From: JAFDVL01 sp043783625
GTDB taxonomy: Bacteria; Acidobacteriota; Blastocatellia; RBC074
DNA: 64,000 nt
Assembly: GCA_043783625.1 (NCBI GenBank)
Contig: JAYVZE010000227.1
Location: 1-64,000, forward strand
Reading direction: 5' to 3'
Shown in pieces: positions 7,315 through 16,801 of the stretch. A program made the translations under genes and the position numbers. Under the pieces are notes generated by a model. The model saw nothing but the letters and a program-made list of their open reading frames with translations. It ran no database searches and had not been told where the DNA came from. Position 1 is the first letter of the stretch; the number at the start of each line of letters is the position of its first letter.

Positions 7315-9186
7315 ATGCATTTTATGAACAACCGCTTTTTCATTCTAATTTTCCTCATCTTCAGTTTTATTTCCTCTTCTCAGGCGCAGGGCATCAGCGG
7401 ATGGTGGCGGTGGCAGAATCCGCGTCCGCAGGGCAATCACTTACACTGTATCAGCTTTCGTGATGAAAGGGTTGGTGTGGCAGTCGGGCGCGACGGGATT
7501 ATTCTTTACACTAATGACGGTGGAAAAGAGTGGCAGATCGGCAATAGCAATGTGCTGACTCCGCTGTATGCTGTGACGAACATCAGCAAACGCGCAAATA
7601 AAAAACTCATCCCTACAAATCGCGTAGATTTCTGGATTGCGGTTGGATCGCGGGGTTTAATTTTAAAATCACGCAATGGTGGTGCGAGTTGGAGCGAAGT
7701 CCCGACTACAAGCCGCAAACAATTATCTTCCGTATTTTTTGCCAATGAAAAAAAAGGTTGGGCGGTCGGAGCTGAGGGCACAATTTTAAGCACGGAAAAT
7801 GGCGGCGAAAAATGGCAGCCTCAAACCAGCGGCGTGACGAAAATGCTGACTTCGGTTGCTTTTTACGATGAACAACATGGCGTGGCAGTTGGAACCGAAG
7901 GGACGTTACTGTTGACGGATGACGGCGGTTTTCATTGGAAAAAATTAGAATCAGGAACGAAGCAGAATTTGAATGGAGTGACACGCCCGATGCCAGAGGC
8001 AATGTGGGCGGTTGGCGAAAATGGCACGATAGTTTTTAGTACGGATGCTGGCACGACGTGGAAAATCCAAGCCAGCAATTCGACCGGGAATTTTCAATCG
8101 GTCGCCTTTATTGACGGGCGGAATGGCGCCATTGCTGCTTCTGCGGGAACCGTGCTTCGCACCAGTAATGGCGGTACAACCTGGGAAGCGCAAACAACTA
8201 CCGCAACGCAGATTTTCAATAGTATCTCCTACGTTGATGAAAAGCATTTGTGGGTTGTCGGTGAGGCTGGAACGATTTATGCAAATGAGGAAGAGAAATG
8301 GGTTTCACAGGTTCTCGGCTGGCAAACAAATCTGACGTCACTGCATTTTATTGACGGGAAAAAAGGCTGGGCGGTGGGAGCGGGTGGCACAATTCTTAAT
8401 ACTGAAAACGGCGGTAAATTCTGGAACCTCCTGGATTCAAAAGTAGAGGTTGAATTGCGCGGAGTGAGTTTTGTCAATGAAAAGCGTGGCTATATTGCTG
8501 GTGAACGGGGGATTGTGCTTCGTACAATTACTGGCGGAGCTGAGTGGGAAAAGCTTTCGACCAATACGGATGCGGGTTTTCACGCGCTGAGCTTTGTGAA
8601 TGAAAAGGCAGGCTGGGTAGTTGGGGAAAGCGGGAAAATAATGATGACGGCAGACGGTGGAGAGAGTTGGAAGCCGCAGAACTCGAAAACAAAAGTCTGG
8701 TTGGCATCGGTTTCGTTTCCTGATCCAAAACACGGTTGGGTGGTTGGTGAAGCCGGAATTATTCTGGCAACAATTGATGGCGGAGAGAATTGGACGATTC
8801 AGGAAAGTGGAACACGGCGCAGTCTGTTCAGTGTGCATTTTGTGAGTGAAAAAGAAGGCTGGGCAGTTGGTGAGGAAGGGCTGGTTTTGAAGACTGATGA
8901 TGCGGGGGAAAACTGGCTGGTGCAGGTCAGTAATGTGACTGGAAATATGCTGGGTGTGAATGCTATCAGTAGTAAACGGGCCTGGGTAGTTGGCGCTAAC
9001 GGATTTATTATTTCTACTGACGATGGCGGTATTACGTGGTCACGTGAACTAAGTAACACCAGTGTGCCTTTGCGGGCGGTGTATTTCAAAGGAGATGAGG
9101 GCTGGGCTGTCGGTAGAAACGGGGCAGTTTTGAAATATGGCGGCGTCGGCGTCGGAGATTTTCATACTGTCTTCGGAAAGAAATAG
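7315..9186 (+). CDS. Secreted Ycf48/BNR-type beta-propeller repeat protein
   Basis: The 623-residue protein starts with a signal peptide (hydrophobic segment around 8-20, SSQA-Q cleavage site), so it acts outside the cytoplasm. The rest is a run of about 13-14 repeats of roughly 42 residues. Each carries a G-W-x-V-G-x-x-G-x-I-L core followed by a T-x-(N/D)GG-x-x-W Asp-box. This is the Ycf48/photosystem II stability-factor-like and BNR pattern, and it predicts one or two beta-propellers. In non-photosynthetic bacteria such proteins are secreted or surface-bound and their role is unknown. An in-frame ATG at 7324 is an alternative start. It diverges from the methyltransferase across a gap of under 75 bp that must hold both promoters. 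Confidence 0.85.
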   Translation: MHFMNNRFFILIFLIFSFISSSQAQGISGWWRWQNPRPQGNHLHCISFRDERVGVAVGRDGIILYTNDGGKEWQIGNSNVLTPLYAVTNISKRANKKLIPTNRVDFWIAVGSRGLILKSRNGGASWSEVPTTSRKQLSSVFFANEKKGWAVGAEGTILSTENGGEKWQPQTSGVTKMLTSVAFYDEQHGVAVGTEGTLLLTDDGGFHWKKLESGTKQNLNGVTRPMPEAMWAVGENGTIVFSTDAGTTWKIQASNSTGNFQSVAFIDGRNGAIAASAGTVLRTSNGGTTWEAQTTTATQIFNSISYVDEKHLWVVGEAGTIYANEEEKWVSQVLGWQTNLTSLHFIDGKKGWAVGAGGTILNTENGGKFWNLLDSKVEVELRGVSFVNEKRGYIAGERGIVLRTITGGAEWEKLSTNTDAGFHALSFVNEKAGWVVGESGKIMMTADGGESWKPQNSKTKVWLASVSFPDPKHGWVVGEAGIILATIDGGENWTIQESGTRRSLFSVHFVSEKEGWAVGEEGLVLKTDDAGENWLVQVSNVTGNMLGVNAISSKRAWVVGANGFIISTDDGGITWSRELSNTSVPLRAVYFKGDEGWAVGRNGAVLKYGGVGVGDFHTVFGKK

Positions 9187-9456
9187 CCTCCCATAATTCA
9201 ACCGCATACGCTTACCTGCTGTGGCTTTTGAAAAAAATTGACAGCACTTTTTCACTGTAGTAGCCTCACACGTTCTTGTAAGTGCTAAAAACTGCTGTAT
9301 CTACACTACGTTCGAGAGTTTTACCGATTCTAATCTTGCCCCGGATGATTCGGTTTTCCTGACAAAGAGATGAGCCGTCTCAGACGGTTTCCCTTAGGGG
9401 CTAATGATTAACGGCGAAGCTCTGCCTGAAGTGCAGCAGCCAAAGCCGACCACGAG
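9187..9456 (+). promoter_or_regulatory. Possible promoter and structured leader of the polysaccharide operon
   Basis: No gene is seen in these 270 bases. A TTGACA at 9238-9243 is followed after 17 bases by TAGCCT (9261-9266), a possible sigma-70 promoter with a weak -10 box. The putative transcript would carry a leader of about 180 nucleotides with several short inverted repeats: AGCACTT at 9243-9249 with AAGTGCT at 9280-9286, CCGTCT/AGACGG at 9375-9387, and CCCTTAGGG at 9391-9399. I could not match this to a known riboswitch, and no JUMPstart/ops element was seen. Confidence 0.35.
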
Positions 9457-10794
9457 ATGAGTCTACGATTGGATAATGTGATTGCTGTCGGGGTGTTGCT
9501 CGCCTTATGTGTGGCGACACTCGCCCACGGGACAGTTGAATTCTGGTCGGTCGCCGTACTGCAAATTCTCGTAGCTGTTTTGGTGCTCTTGTGGGGAATC
9601 AAACTGGCACTTGATTACAAATTATCCCTGACTATTCCTCCGTTTTTCCTACCGCTGACCGGCTTCCTTCTGCTGGGAATTGCACAATCAGTTCGCTTCG
9701 GAAATAACAGTTTATCATCTGATCTTGAGGCGACACGCGGAACAGCTTCAATCCTGCTCGCGCTGGTTGTTTACGGATTACTGGGTGCGAATTTTTTAGC
9801 GAACCGCGAACGATTGCGGGTGACTTCGACTTTTCTGGCATTCTGGGGATTGGCGATTTCAATTTTTGCTCTGCTTCAGCATTTTACCTGGAACGGGAAA
9901 TTTTATTGGTTTCGTCCGGCACTCAGCGATTTATCTTCTCCGTTTGGACCATTTGCGAATCACAATCATTTTGCGGGCTACGCGGAATTACTAATTGGCT
10001 TACCCATTGGGTTGATCGTCTCAAATGGTGTTCGCAAGGACGAACGATTATTTTATGGATTTGTGACTGTTGTGATTGGTGTCGCGCTGGTGATTTCACT
10101 GTCCCGTGGAGGGATGATCGGGTTTCTGGTAGGAGCAATTTTTATCGCGTTGCTCAGTACCAAACTGAAAAAGGAACATCCGGCACGTCCCAGCGTGATG
10201 AGTAGTGCAATGAAAGGTCTGGCAGGCGTCGCTATTATTGCCGCGATTGCCGCCAGCCTTGTTTGGATCGGAGCCGATCCGGTCGTGAACCGAATCGTTG
10301 ATAATAAAGAAACGCTATCATCTAGTCGAACCTGGATTTGGAGTGGAGCTTGGAGCGTTTTTACTGCGCATCCAATCACTGGAGCCGGACTTGGTTCTTT
10401 CCAGACAGTATTTCCGCAGCGTAGCGAATATGATGGATCGTGGGGGTATGTGCAGCAGGCGCATAATGATTATCTACAGGTTTTGGCGGATGGTGGTATA
10501 ATCGGCGGCGTTCTCATGATCTGGTTCATGGTGCTGGTGCTGCGAGATATTTTTCGTGGCGTTAGATCGCATGATCCATTGTTAGCAGGAATCGCTCTGG
10601 GCTGCGGTGGAGGCATTGTCGCATTGCTCGTTCACAGCCTGATTGATTTCAATTTGCAGTTGCCCTCGAATTCGATGTTGTTTTTATTATTGTGTTCAAT
10701 GGCTGCCTATTGCAGTCAGAAAGTTTTGGATCAGGAAACCAAAGTAGAAGTCTTTCCCCAGCCCGAACCTAATCCTCGCCGTGTAGGAGTTTAG
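9457..10794 (+). CDS. O-antigen ligase/polymerase family membrane protein (Wzy_C)
   Basis: The 445-residue protein has about 11-12 transmembrane helices and a large periplasmic loop. The loop ends with the stretch QQAHNDYLQVLADGG near residues 330-345, close to the aHNdyLq-x-l-e-x-G signature of the Wzy_C/WaaL family. Such proteins polymerise lipid-linked repeat units or ligate glycan to an acceptor at the outer face of the inner membrane. As the first gene of the locus, followed after 3 bp by the Wza-like exporter, it is most likely the Wzy polymerase, but ligase activity cannot be excluded. A short cytoplasmic tail rich in Glu and Pro ends the protein. Confidence 0.88.
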   Translation: MSLRLDNVIAVGVLLALCVATLAHGTVEFWSVAVLQILVAVLVLLWGIKLALDYKLSLTIPPFFLPLTGFLLLGIAQSVRFGNNSLSSDLEATRGTASILLALVVYGLLGANFLANRERLRVTSTFLAFWGLAISIFALLQHFTWNGKFYWFRPALSDLSSPFGPFANHNHFAGYAELLIGLPIGLIVSNGVRKDERLFYGFVTVVIGVALVISLSRGGMIGFLVGAIFIALLSTKLKKEHPARPSVMSSAMKGLAGVAIIAAIAASLVWIGADPVVNRIVDNKETLSSSRTWIWSGAWSVFTAHPITGAGLGSFQTVFPQRSEYDGSWGYVQQAHNDYLQVLADGGIIGGVLMIWFMVLVLRDIFRGVRSHDPLLAGIALGCGGGIVALLVHSLIDFNLQLPSNSMLFLLLCSMAAYCSQKVLDQETKVEVFPQPEPNPRRVGV

Positions 10795-10797
10795 CTA

Positions 10798-11877
10798 ATG
10801 TTTCAATCCGTTATGTTCTCTTCTCAAAAAATATCGTCAAATCGTGGTTGGATGTTATTTGCCTTGTTGATGGGCTTGTCGCTGAATTTGTTAGCACAGC
10901 AACCCGGTCAATCAGGGATGCAGGAACGGTATAAGCCGCGTGAACAACCAGGCAGCGAGCCGATTGCGGCTCCCAATGTAATTGTGGCACCAAATGTAGA
11001 ATACCGGATTGGCGCAGGTGATGTAATTGACATTAGAGTCGAAGACGCACCTGAATTGGCCGTCCAGAATCAACGTGTTTCTCCGGCTGGCAGAATTCTG
11101 ATGCCATATCTGAGCTACCTTGATGTCAAAGGCAAAACGCAGGATGAAGTCACGACGCTGATCGCTGACAAGTTGCGTGGGCATTACTTGAAAAATCCCA
11201 GTGTCGCGGTGATTATCAAGCAACCGAACAGCCAGATGTATTTTATTCAGGGCGCAGTCAAACGTCCCGGTATGTATCAGGTCGAAGGGCGTCCAACTCT
11301 CATGCTGTTAATTAATGCCGCCGGGGGATTAGCCGATAACCATGGTGCAAAAGCCTATATCACCCGTGATAATAAAGTGGAGCCGACAACTCCTGTCGTT
11401 GTCAATGGGACGGTCTCGTCCTCTGAATCAATCCTTCCTGAGCGGAAACTTTTGACCAGTAATATCAATCAGCTTTTCAAAGGTGGTTACGATCAAGACC
11501 TGCGATTGGAACCCAGCGATACGGTGTATGTTCCATTAGCGGATGTCTTTTTTGTCGGTGGAGAAATACTTTCTCCGGGCGAATTTCCTTTGCGAGAAGG
11601 AACCACTTTGCGTCAGGCGATTGCGCTTTCAGGTGGCTTTTCGATGAAGGCTAAAAAGAGCAATATGGTCATTTTTCGTGAGGATGAAAAAGGCAACCGG
11701 ATTGAAATTCCAGTCAACTATGATCTGCTCGAAAAGGGAAAGAGTCAGGATATTAAGCTGATGGCCAACGACATTGTTGCAGTACCACCGAGTGCTGTGA
11801 AATCGGCGCTATTACCAATCATCCAGGCTTTCACCACTGGGGCTTCAATGGCTGTTCCCGGACGTATTGGCAGATAA
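10798..11877 (+). CDS. Wza-like polysaccharide export protein (Poly_export/SLBB)
   Basis: The 359-residue periplasmic or outer-membrane protein begins with a signal peptide (hydrophobic stretch near 18-30, LLAQ-Q). A Poly_export domain starts at about residue 62 (YRIGAGDVIDIRV), followed by two SLBB-type beta-grasp domains, the second starting near FFVGGEILSPGEFPL. Proteins of this type form the outer-membrane channel for capsule or exopolysaccharide and work with a Wzc co-polymerase, which is the next gene. It lies 3 bp after the Wzy_C gene and about 50 bp before the Wzc gene, so co-transcription is very likely. Confidence 0.92.
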   Translation: MFQSVMFSSQKISSNRGWMLFALLMGLSLNLLAQQPGQSGMQERYKPREQPGSEPIAAPNVIVAPNVEYRIGAGDVIDIRVEDAPELAVQNQRVSPAGRILMPYLSYLDVKGKTQDEVTTLIADKLRGHYLKNPSVAVIIKQPNSQMYFIQGAVKRPGMYQVEGRPTLMLLINAAGGLADNHGAKAYITRDNKVEPTTPVVVNGTVSSSESILPERKLLTSNINQLFKGGYDQDLRLEPSDTVYVPLADVFFVGGEILSPGEFPLREGTTLRQAIALSGGFSMKAKKSNMVIFREDEKGNRIEIPVNYDLLEKGKSQDIKLMANDIVAVPPSAVKSALLPIIQAFTTGASMAVPGRIGR

Positions 11878-11926
11878 TATAAATAGTTCACAAGTCCCCG
11901 CCCGCGAAGATTTAAAAGGAAGATAA

Positions 11927-14359
11927 ATGCCTAACGACAACGTAGAATTAGAAAAGATTTCCTCGCCCTTCAACTCCAGGTTGGATGCACGAAATCGCAA
12001 TTACTATCCACGCCAGAATTACGATCCGCTCTACGATCAATACGACGATCCGCGCAACAACAATGACGACAATGAAAGTTCGCTGAACATGCGAGAGCTA
12101 TGGTTGATGGTGCGTCGTCGCAAATGGTTAGTGCTGACGTTGATTGCGCTGATAACGACGATTGTGACGATTCAGATGTATCGTACGAAGTCGTATTATC
12201 AGGCGAATTCGACGCTGGAAATTGGCAAGGAAAATGCCTCCATCGGGCGCGAAGGAATTGCCATCGCACAGAGCGAAGATTTTGATCCGTTTTTTATGGT
12301 GAACATCAAAACCAAGATGTTGTGGTTCACCAGTAAAGCCTTGCTCGAAGATGTGGTCGTCAATCTCAAACTCAATGAGAATCAGAAATTTCTCAATATG
12401 ACAGAAAAAAGCTGGTTTGGCTCCGCTGAGAAGAAAACCAATATAGACAATCTGCCGAACACTGTTCCAGCGGGAATGGAAAGTGAGATTACGCGTTCGC
12501 CGGCTGAAAGCGCAAAATTAACACCGTATGTCAAAGCTATTGAAGAAAATCTCAACGTCCAGCAAGTCCGCGATACGCGGGCGCTGACGATCAGCTATGT
12601 TCACACCGATCCACTGCTGGCCGCTCAGATTAACAATGAATTGATAAGAGTCTTTCGACAAAAAAACTTTACGAACAAAATGGGTGGATTGGAGCAAACC
12701 GGAGATTGGTTGAAAACCTCCGAGCGTAAAGTGAAATCTGAATTAGATCAGGCGCAGACTGCGTTAGCCAACTATGCTCAGGCCAAGGGGATTGTTAATA
12801 TTGACGGAAGTAATAAGACAATCGTGAGTGCGAAATTGACTGAAATCCAAAGCCGTCTGGCACAAAAAGACGCGGATTTGCTCAAAGCCGAATCACTAAA
12901 TGAAGACGTTAAGCAGGGCAATGTCGCAAAACTAGCTGCCGAATTTGATGACAAAAGCGGCGAGAAAATGTCGAGCTTACAGAAAGATTTGGGAGCCGAG
13001 AAAAAACAATTAGAAGCCTTGAACGTTAAGTACGGCGATGACCATCCAAGTGTGAGAGAGGTCAAAAGCAAAATTGCCGAAATCGAACGTCAAATTAAAT
13101 CCGGTACGAAATCGCTGGAAGATAAATTACGAGTTGATTTTGAACGTGCCAAGCGTGAGCGCAATATTACTGAACGTGAATATTTTCAAGCAAAGAATGA
13201 AGCTGTTAATGAAAATCAAGCTGACATCAAGCTTCAGAATCTAAAACTGGAAGTTGATCGTAAACTAAAGCTCTACACTGATCTGCAAGATAAATCGCAG
13301 CAGGCGGAATTAAAGCAGAAAGAGCAATACAACAACATCCGCATTATTGATCCGGCGCAGATTCCAAATGCTCCCGCCGGGCCGCGTCGTACGTTGACGA
13401 TTTTGCTGGCCTTTTTGCTCAGCACGGCGGCGGCGATTGGTTTGGCATTTTTCCTTGAATATCTCGACAACACGATCAAAACGGTTGAGGATGTCGAGCG
13501 TTATGCGAAGTTGCCAGCACTCGGTGTGATTCCTGCGATTGCGGGTAGCACGTCATTGAAAAAACTTCCCGGCAAAAGTGAAGAATTGTTGGATGGAAAC
13601 GGCACTGCCTTAGCCTTGTCAGGTGCGTCAATCGCCACACAGTTGATGACGCTGGACAATCAGTCAACTGTCGCGGAAGCCTATCGTGCCTTGCGAACTT
13701 CAATTTTACTTTCATCCGCCGGACATCCGCCCAAATCAATTCTGGTGACAAGCGGAAGACCGGGAGAAGGCAAAACAACCACGGCGGTGAATACGGCAAT
13801 TTCTCTGGCGCAGCTTGGCGCAACAGTTTTGATTATTGATTGCGATTTGCGCCGTCCCAAAGTTCATAAAGTTTTTGGAATAACGCATACACATGGATTA
13901 TCCACTTATTTGTCGCGTGAAACCGATATTGACACGTTGATTCATCCGCTGCCGATTCCGAATTTATCGTTATTGCCGTGTGGGCCGACGCCTCCGAATC
14001 CGGCTGAATTAATCAGTTCGGAAAAGATGCGTGAAATGATGACCTTACTTGGTACAAAATTTGATCACATTATTATTGATTCGCCGCCGCTTATTAATGT
14101 GACCGACCCGGTGATTCTTTCGACGCTGGTGGATGGGGTGATAATGGTTGTCCACGCGGGTAAGAGCACCCGTGATGTGATTCGCCGTGCGAGCCAGGAA
14201 TTGACCAGCGTCGGAGCCAAAGTCTTTGGCGTAGTTCTCAATAATGTGAACCTGCAACGCGAAGGCTACGACGAGTATTATTATCAACGGTATTACTCCA
14301 GTTACAGTTCTGATAATGATGTCAGTAATGCTGCAAACGGCAACGGAAAGCACGTTTGA
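11927..14359 (+). CDS. Wzc-like polysaccharide co-polymerase and BY-type tyrosine autokinase
   Basis: The 810-residue inner-membrane protein combines chain-length control with a cytoplasmic tyrosine kinase. After about 45 polar residues comes a Wzz domain with TM1 (near 66-85), then a long periplasmic coiled coil (about 270-480). TM2 with the Pro-rich GNVR-type boundary lies near 490-515, and the kinase fills the C-terminal third. Walker A GRPGEGKT is near 608-616, Walker A' IIDCDLRRP near 638-646 and Walker B IIIDSPP near 713-719. The C-terminal tail carries a tyrosine cluster (YDEYYYQRYY), the autophosphorylation site expected for BY-kinases. It acts with Wza and Wzy. Its 3' end overlaps the next gene by 44 bp. 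Confidence 0.95.
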   Translation: MPNDNVELEKISSPFNSRLDARNRNYYPRQNYDPLYDQYDDPRNNNDDNESSLNMRELWLMVRRRKWLVLTLIALITTIVTIQMYRTKSYYQANSTLEIGKENASIGREGIAIAQSEDFDPFFMVNIKTKMLWFTSKALLEDVVVNLKLNENQKFLNMTEKSWFGSAEKKTNIDNLPNTVPAGMESEITRSPAESAKLTPYVKAIEENLNVQQVRDTRALTISYVHTDPLLAAQINNELIRVFRQKNFTNKMGGLEQTGDWLKTSERKVKSELDQAQTALANYAQAKGIVNIDGSNKTIVSAKLTEIQSRLAQKDADLLKAESLNEDVKQGNVAKLAAEFDDKSGEKMSSLQKDLGAEKKQLEALNVKYGDDHPSVREVKSKIAEIERQIKSGTKSLEDKLRVDFERAKRERNITEREYFQAKNEAVNENQADIKLQNLKLEVDRKLKLYTDLQDKSQQAELKQKEQYNNIRIIDPAQIPNAPAGPRRTLTILLAFLLSTAAAIGLAFFLEYLDNTIKTVEDVERYAKLPALGVIPAIAGSTSLKKLPGKSEELLDGNGTALALSGASIATQLMTLDNQSTVAEAYRALRTSILLSSAGHPPKSILVTSGRPGEGKTTTAVNTAISLAQLGATVLIIDCDLRRPKVHKVFGITHTHGLSTYLSRETDIDTLIHPLPIPNLSLLPCGPTPPNPAELISSEKMREMMTLLGTKFDHIIIDSPPLINVTDPVILSTLVDGVIMVVHAGKSTRDVIRRASQELTSVGAKVFGVVLNNVNLQREGYDEYYYQRYYSSYSSDNDVSNAANGNGKHV

Positions 14360-15725
14360 CAAATTGAAAAATTCAACCACGTCGTCAGGGATTCGTTCAC
14401 TGGCGACGTTTGTTTTTGATGCTGCTAATCGTCAGCTTCTAAGGGCCAGTTTCGCGGTTGTGCTGACGATTTTGTTGGTGAAACTGGCGGCGATCTTGAA
14501 GGAGATGATGGTCGCTTGGCGTTTTGGTATCAGCGACGATCTGGACGCCTTCACCGTAGCCTTGATCGTCCCATTTTCATTGGTCTGTATTATTGCTGCT
14601 TCCTTTCAATCTGCCTTCATTCCGGTCTATGTTCGCGTTCAGGAAATCGAAGGAATAGAAGCCGCCCAATCATTAATCGCAAACGCCCTCACGCTGATTC
14701 TCGCCTTATTTTCTCTGACACTGGCTTTGATGTTAGTGGTTGCGCCCTTTTATCTGCATTATCTTGCACCGGCATTTGGCGAAGAAAAATATTTACTAAC
14801 CTTGAAGCTGACTGGGATCATCGCGCCAATCTTAATTTTTTCCGGCATCTCAAATATTTTTGGCGCAGTTCTAAACGCCAGAAATTCTTTTGTTTCGGTC
14901 TCACTTGCGCCCTTACTAACTACAGTCTTGATCGTCGCTGCTTTGTGGTTTGCCACCAGAATTGAAGCACTGGCGATGGCCGTAAAATTAGGTGCAATGT
15001 GCGAAGTTTTATGGTTGGGATGGAAGCTGAAAAAAAGCGGGATTCGACTTCGTTTAGGCATAGACATACTCAACGAAAAACTCAAAGAAACACTTCGTCA
15101 GGCAGGTTCGTTGATGCTGGGGAATTTTCTGTTGTCAGGCATCGGGGTGATAAGCGTCGCGGTTGCCGGATCGTTAGCCGCAGGTAGTGTTGCCTCGTTT
15201 AGTTACGCCAGTAAGTTGATTGCGCTGCCGAACGGTCTGCTTGCGACAGCTTTAGGGACAACGCTGGTTCCGTATTTTTCCAGATTGAGTGTGCAATCCG
15301 ACTGGCAACAAATACGCATAACGTTGCATCGTTTTTTGCAACTGGCTTTTTTGTTGACCTTGCCGATTGCTATAGTTTTGATGGTCTTCCCACAATTTAT
15401 TACCAAGCATCTTTTTCAGCGTGGAGCCTTTGCTGACAATGACGTTGCTACGGTTTCGACCGTACTGTTTTGCTTTGCGTTGCAGCTCCCGTTTTATGTG
15501 GGCGGAGTTTTATCGGCTCGGCTTTTGCAAGCGTTGCAATCGAATGGAGATTTGCTCAAAGTTTCTGCCGCCAGCCTGCTCGTGAATATTGTGCTGACGT
15601 TGATCCTGAGCAATTTATTTGATGTCGCCGGGATTGCCTTAGCGGTGAGCCTGACCTATTGGTTTTCATTTTTTGCGTTGTACTTGCTGGCTCGAAGGCG
15701 AATTAATTTAGCTGAATGCGCGTGA
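14316..15725 (+). CDS. MurJ/MviN-type lipid-linked oligosaccharide flippase (first copy)
   Basis: This 469-residue integral membrane protein has about 14 helices and the MviN/MurJ pattern. That includes KEMMVAWRFGISDDLDAF after the first helix, GAVLNARNSF in the middle, and an LFQRGAF loop near residue 368. In this setting it probably flips undecaprenyl-linked repeat units, the job of Wzx, rather than lipid II. The ATG at 14316 lies inside the wzc-like gene, giving a 44 bp overlap, and a TTG at 14364 is an alternative start just past the wzc stop. A second member of the same family is encoded at 23301-24587. Confidence 0.88.
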   Translation: MMSVMLQTATESTFDKLKNSTTSSGIRSLATFVFDAANRQLLRASFAVVLTILLVKLAAILKEMMVAWRFGISDDLDAFTVALIVPFSLVCIIAASFQSAFIPVYVRVQEIEGIEAAQSLIANALTLILALFSLTLALMLVVAPFYLHYLAPAFGEEKYLLTLKLTGIIAPILIFSGISNIFGAVLNARNSFVSVSLAPLLTTVLIVAALWFATRIEALAMAVKLGAMCEVLWLGWKLKKSGIRLRLGIDILNEKLKETLRQAGSLMLGNFLLSGIGVISVAVAGSLAAGSVASFSYASKLIALPNGLLATALGTTLVPYFSRLSVQSDWQQIRITLHRFLQLAFLLTLPIAIVLMVFPQFITKHLFQRGAFADNDVATVSTVLFCFALQLPFYVGGVLSARLLQALQSNGDLLKVSAASLLVNIVLTLILSNLFDVAGIALAVSLTYWFSFFALYLLARRRINLAECA

Positions 15726-16801
15726 CTTTAGTAATCCCTTCCATTACTTCAGGCGGAGCCGAACGTGTCCTGGCAGCTCTTGCGAATGCATGGGCAGAGC
15801 GTGGCGACAAGGTGACGTTATTAACCTTTGATGACGGAATAGAAACTCCATTTTATTCACTCTCAGCGCGAATCAATCACGTCGCTTTGAATTTACTGAA
15901 AAATTCTGAAGGCAGGTGGCAATCCATTCAGCAAAATTTTAAGCGAATTTTAGCTTTACGCTCTGCGATCAAAGCTTCGACGCCGGAAGTCGTGATTAGT
16001 TTTTTACTACGCTCCAACGTGCGGGTTTTGCTGGCGACAGTTGGAACAGGAATTCCCGTGATTGTGTCTGAGCGTGATGATCCGTTCCACGCGAAGCCGG
16101 GGGAAATCTGGCAATGGTTAGCAACAATTACTTATCCCTGGGCGACAAAAATTACTGTTCATACACGACAAGCCGCACAATTTTTCCCTTTGTCTTGGCA
16201 GCCTAAGATAGCAGTGATCGCCAATCCAGTATTGATTAAATTCGTTGTGCAGGTACGCCTGGAAGGTCAAAAAATTATCGCTATTGGACGCCTTGAAGAG
16301 CAGAAAGCCTTTGATCTTTTATTGCGTGCTTTTGCTTTGATAAAGGATGAATTTCCTGAGGCTGGCCTGACGGTTTGGGGAGAGGGGACACAACGAAATA
16401 CCTTAGAATTATTATGTGAAAAATTAGGTTTGCAGTCCTGCGTGAAATTCCCTGGCGTGACGAAAAATATTGTTGAAGAACTGAACAGAGCAAATTTATT
16501 TGTTCAATCTTCGCGTTGGGAATCTTTCGGTAATGCGCTGTGCGAAGCAATGGCGACAGGGCTTCCAGTGATTTCTACGGATTGCTTAGGACCACACGAA
16601 ATCATCCGTGACAACGTAGATGGATTATTGGTTCCGACTGAAAACGTCGAAGCCTTAGCCGACGCGATCCGGCAAATTTTTACAAATCGGGAATTACGAT
16701 TAAGGCTGGCTTCCCGCGCTCCTGAAATTATCGAGCGGTTTTCCTTAGAGCGGACACTTAACCAGTGGCAGGAAATCGTGGATGAAGCCATTGCACAATA
16801 A
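15716..16801 (+). CDS. Glycosyltransferase family 4 protein
   Basis: The 361-residue cytoplasmic enzyme has a GT-B fold. The N-terminal nucleotide-free half opens with the glycine-rich SGGAERVLAALA near residue 12. The C-terminal GT4 donor-binding half has GRLEEQKAFDLLL and, near residue 260, the E-x7-E region SSRWESFGNALCEAMATGLPVI. The closest functional analogues by pattern are GalNAc/Gal transferases of the PglH/AmsK type. It should add one sugar to the lipid-linked repeat unit. Its start overlaps the flippase gene by 10 bp and its end overlaps the next gene by 20 bp, showing tight translational coupling. Confidence 0.9.
   Translation: MRVTLVIPSITSGGAERVLAALANAWAERGDKVTLLTFDDGIETPFYSLSARINHVALNLLKNSEGRWQSIQQNFKRILALRSAIKASTPEVVISFLLRSNVRVLLATVGTGIPVIVSERDDPFHAKPGEIWQWLATITYPWATKITVHTRQAAQFFPLSWQPKIAVIANPVLIKFVVQVRLEGQKIIAIGRLEEQKAFDLLLRAFALIKDEFPEAGLTVWGEGTQRNTLELLCEKLGLQSCVKFPGVTKNIVEELNRANLFVQSSRWESFGNALCEAMATGLPVISTDCLGPHEIIRDNVDGLLVPTENVEALADAIRQIFTNRELRLRLASRAPEIIERFSLERTLNQWQEIVDEAIAQ

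Noticed and set aside
9365..9456. A possible c-di-GMP or other riboswitch before the polysaccharide operon
   Set aside because: Short hairpins are present, but none of the conserved sequence blocks of the riboswitch classes I know is recognisable, so only a structured leader is claimed.
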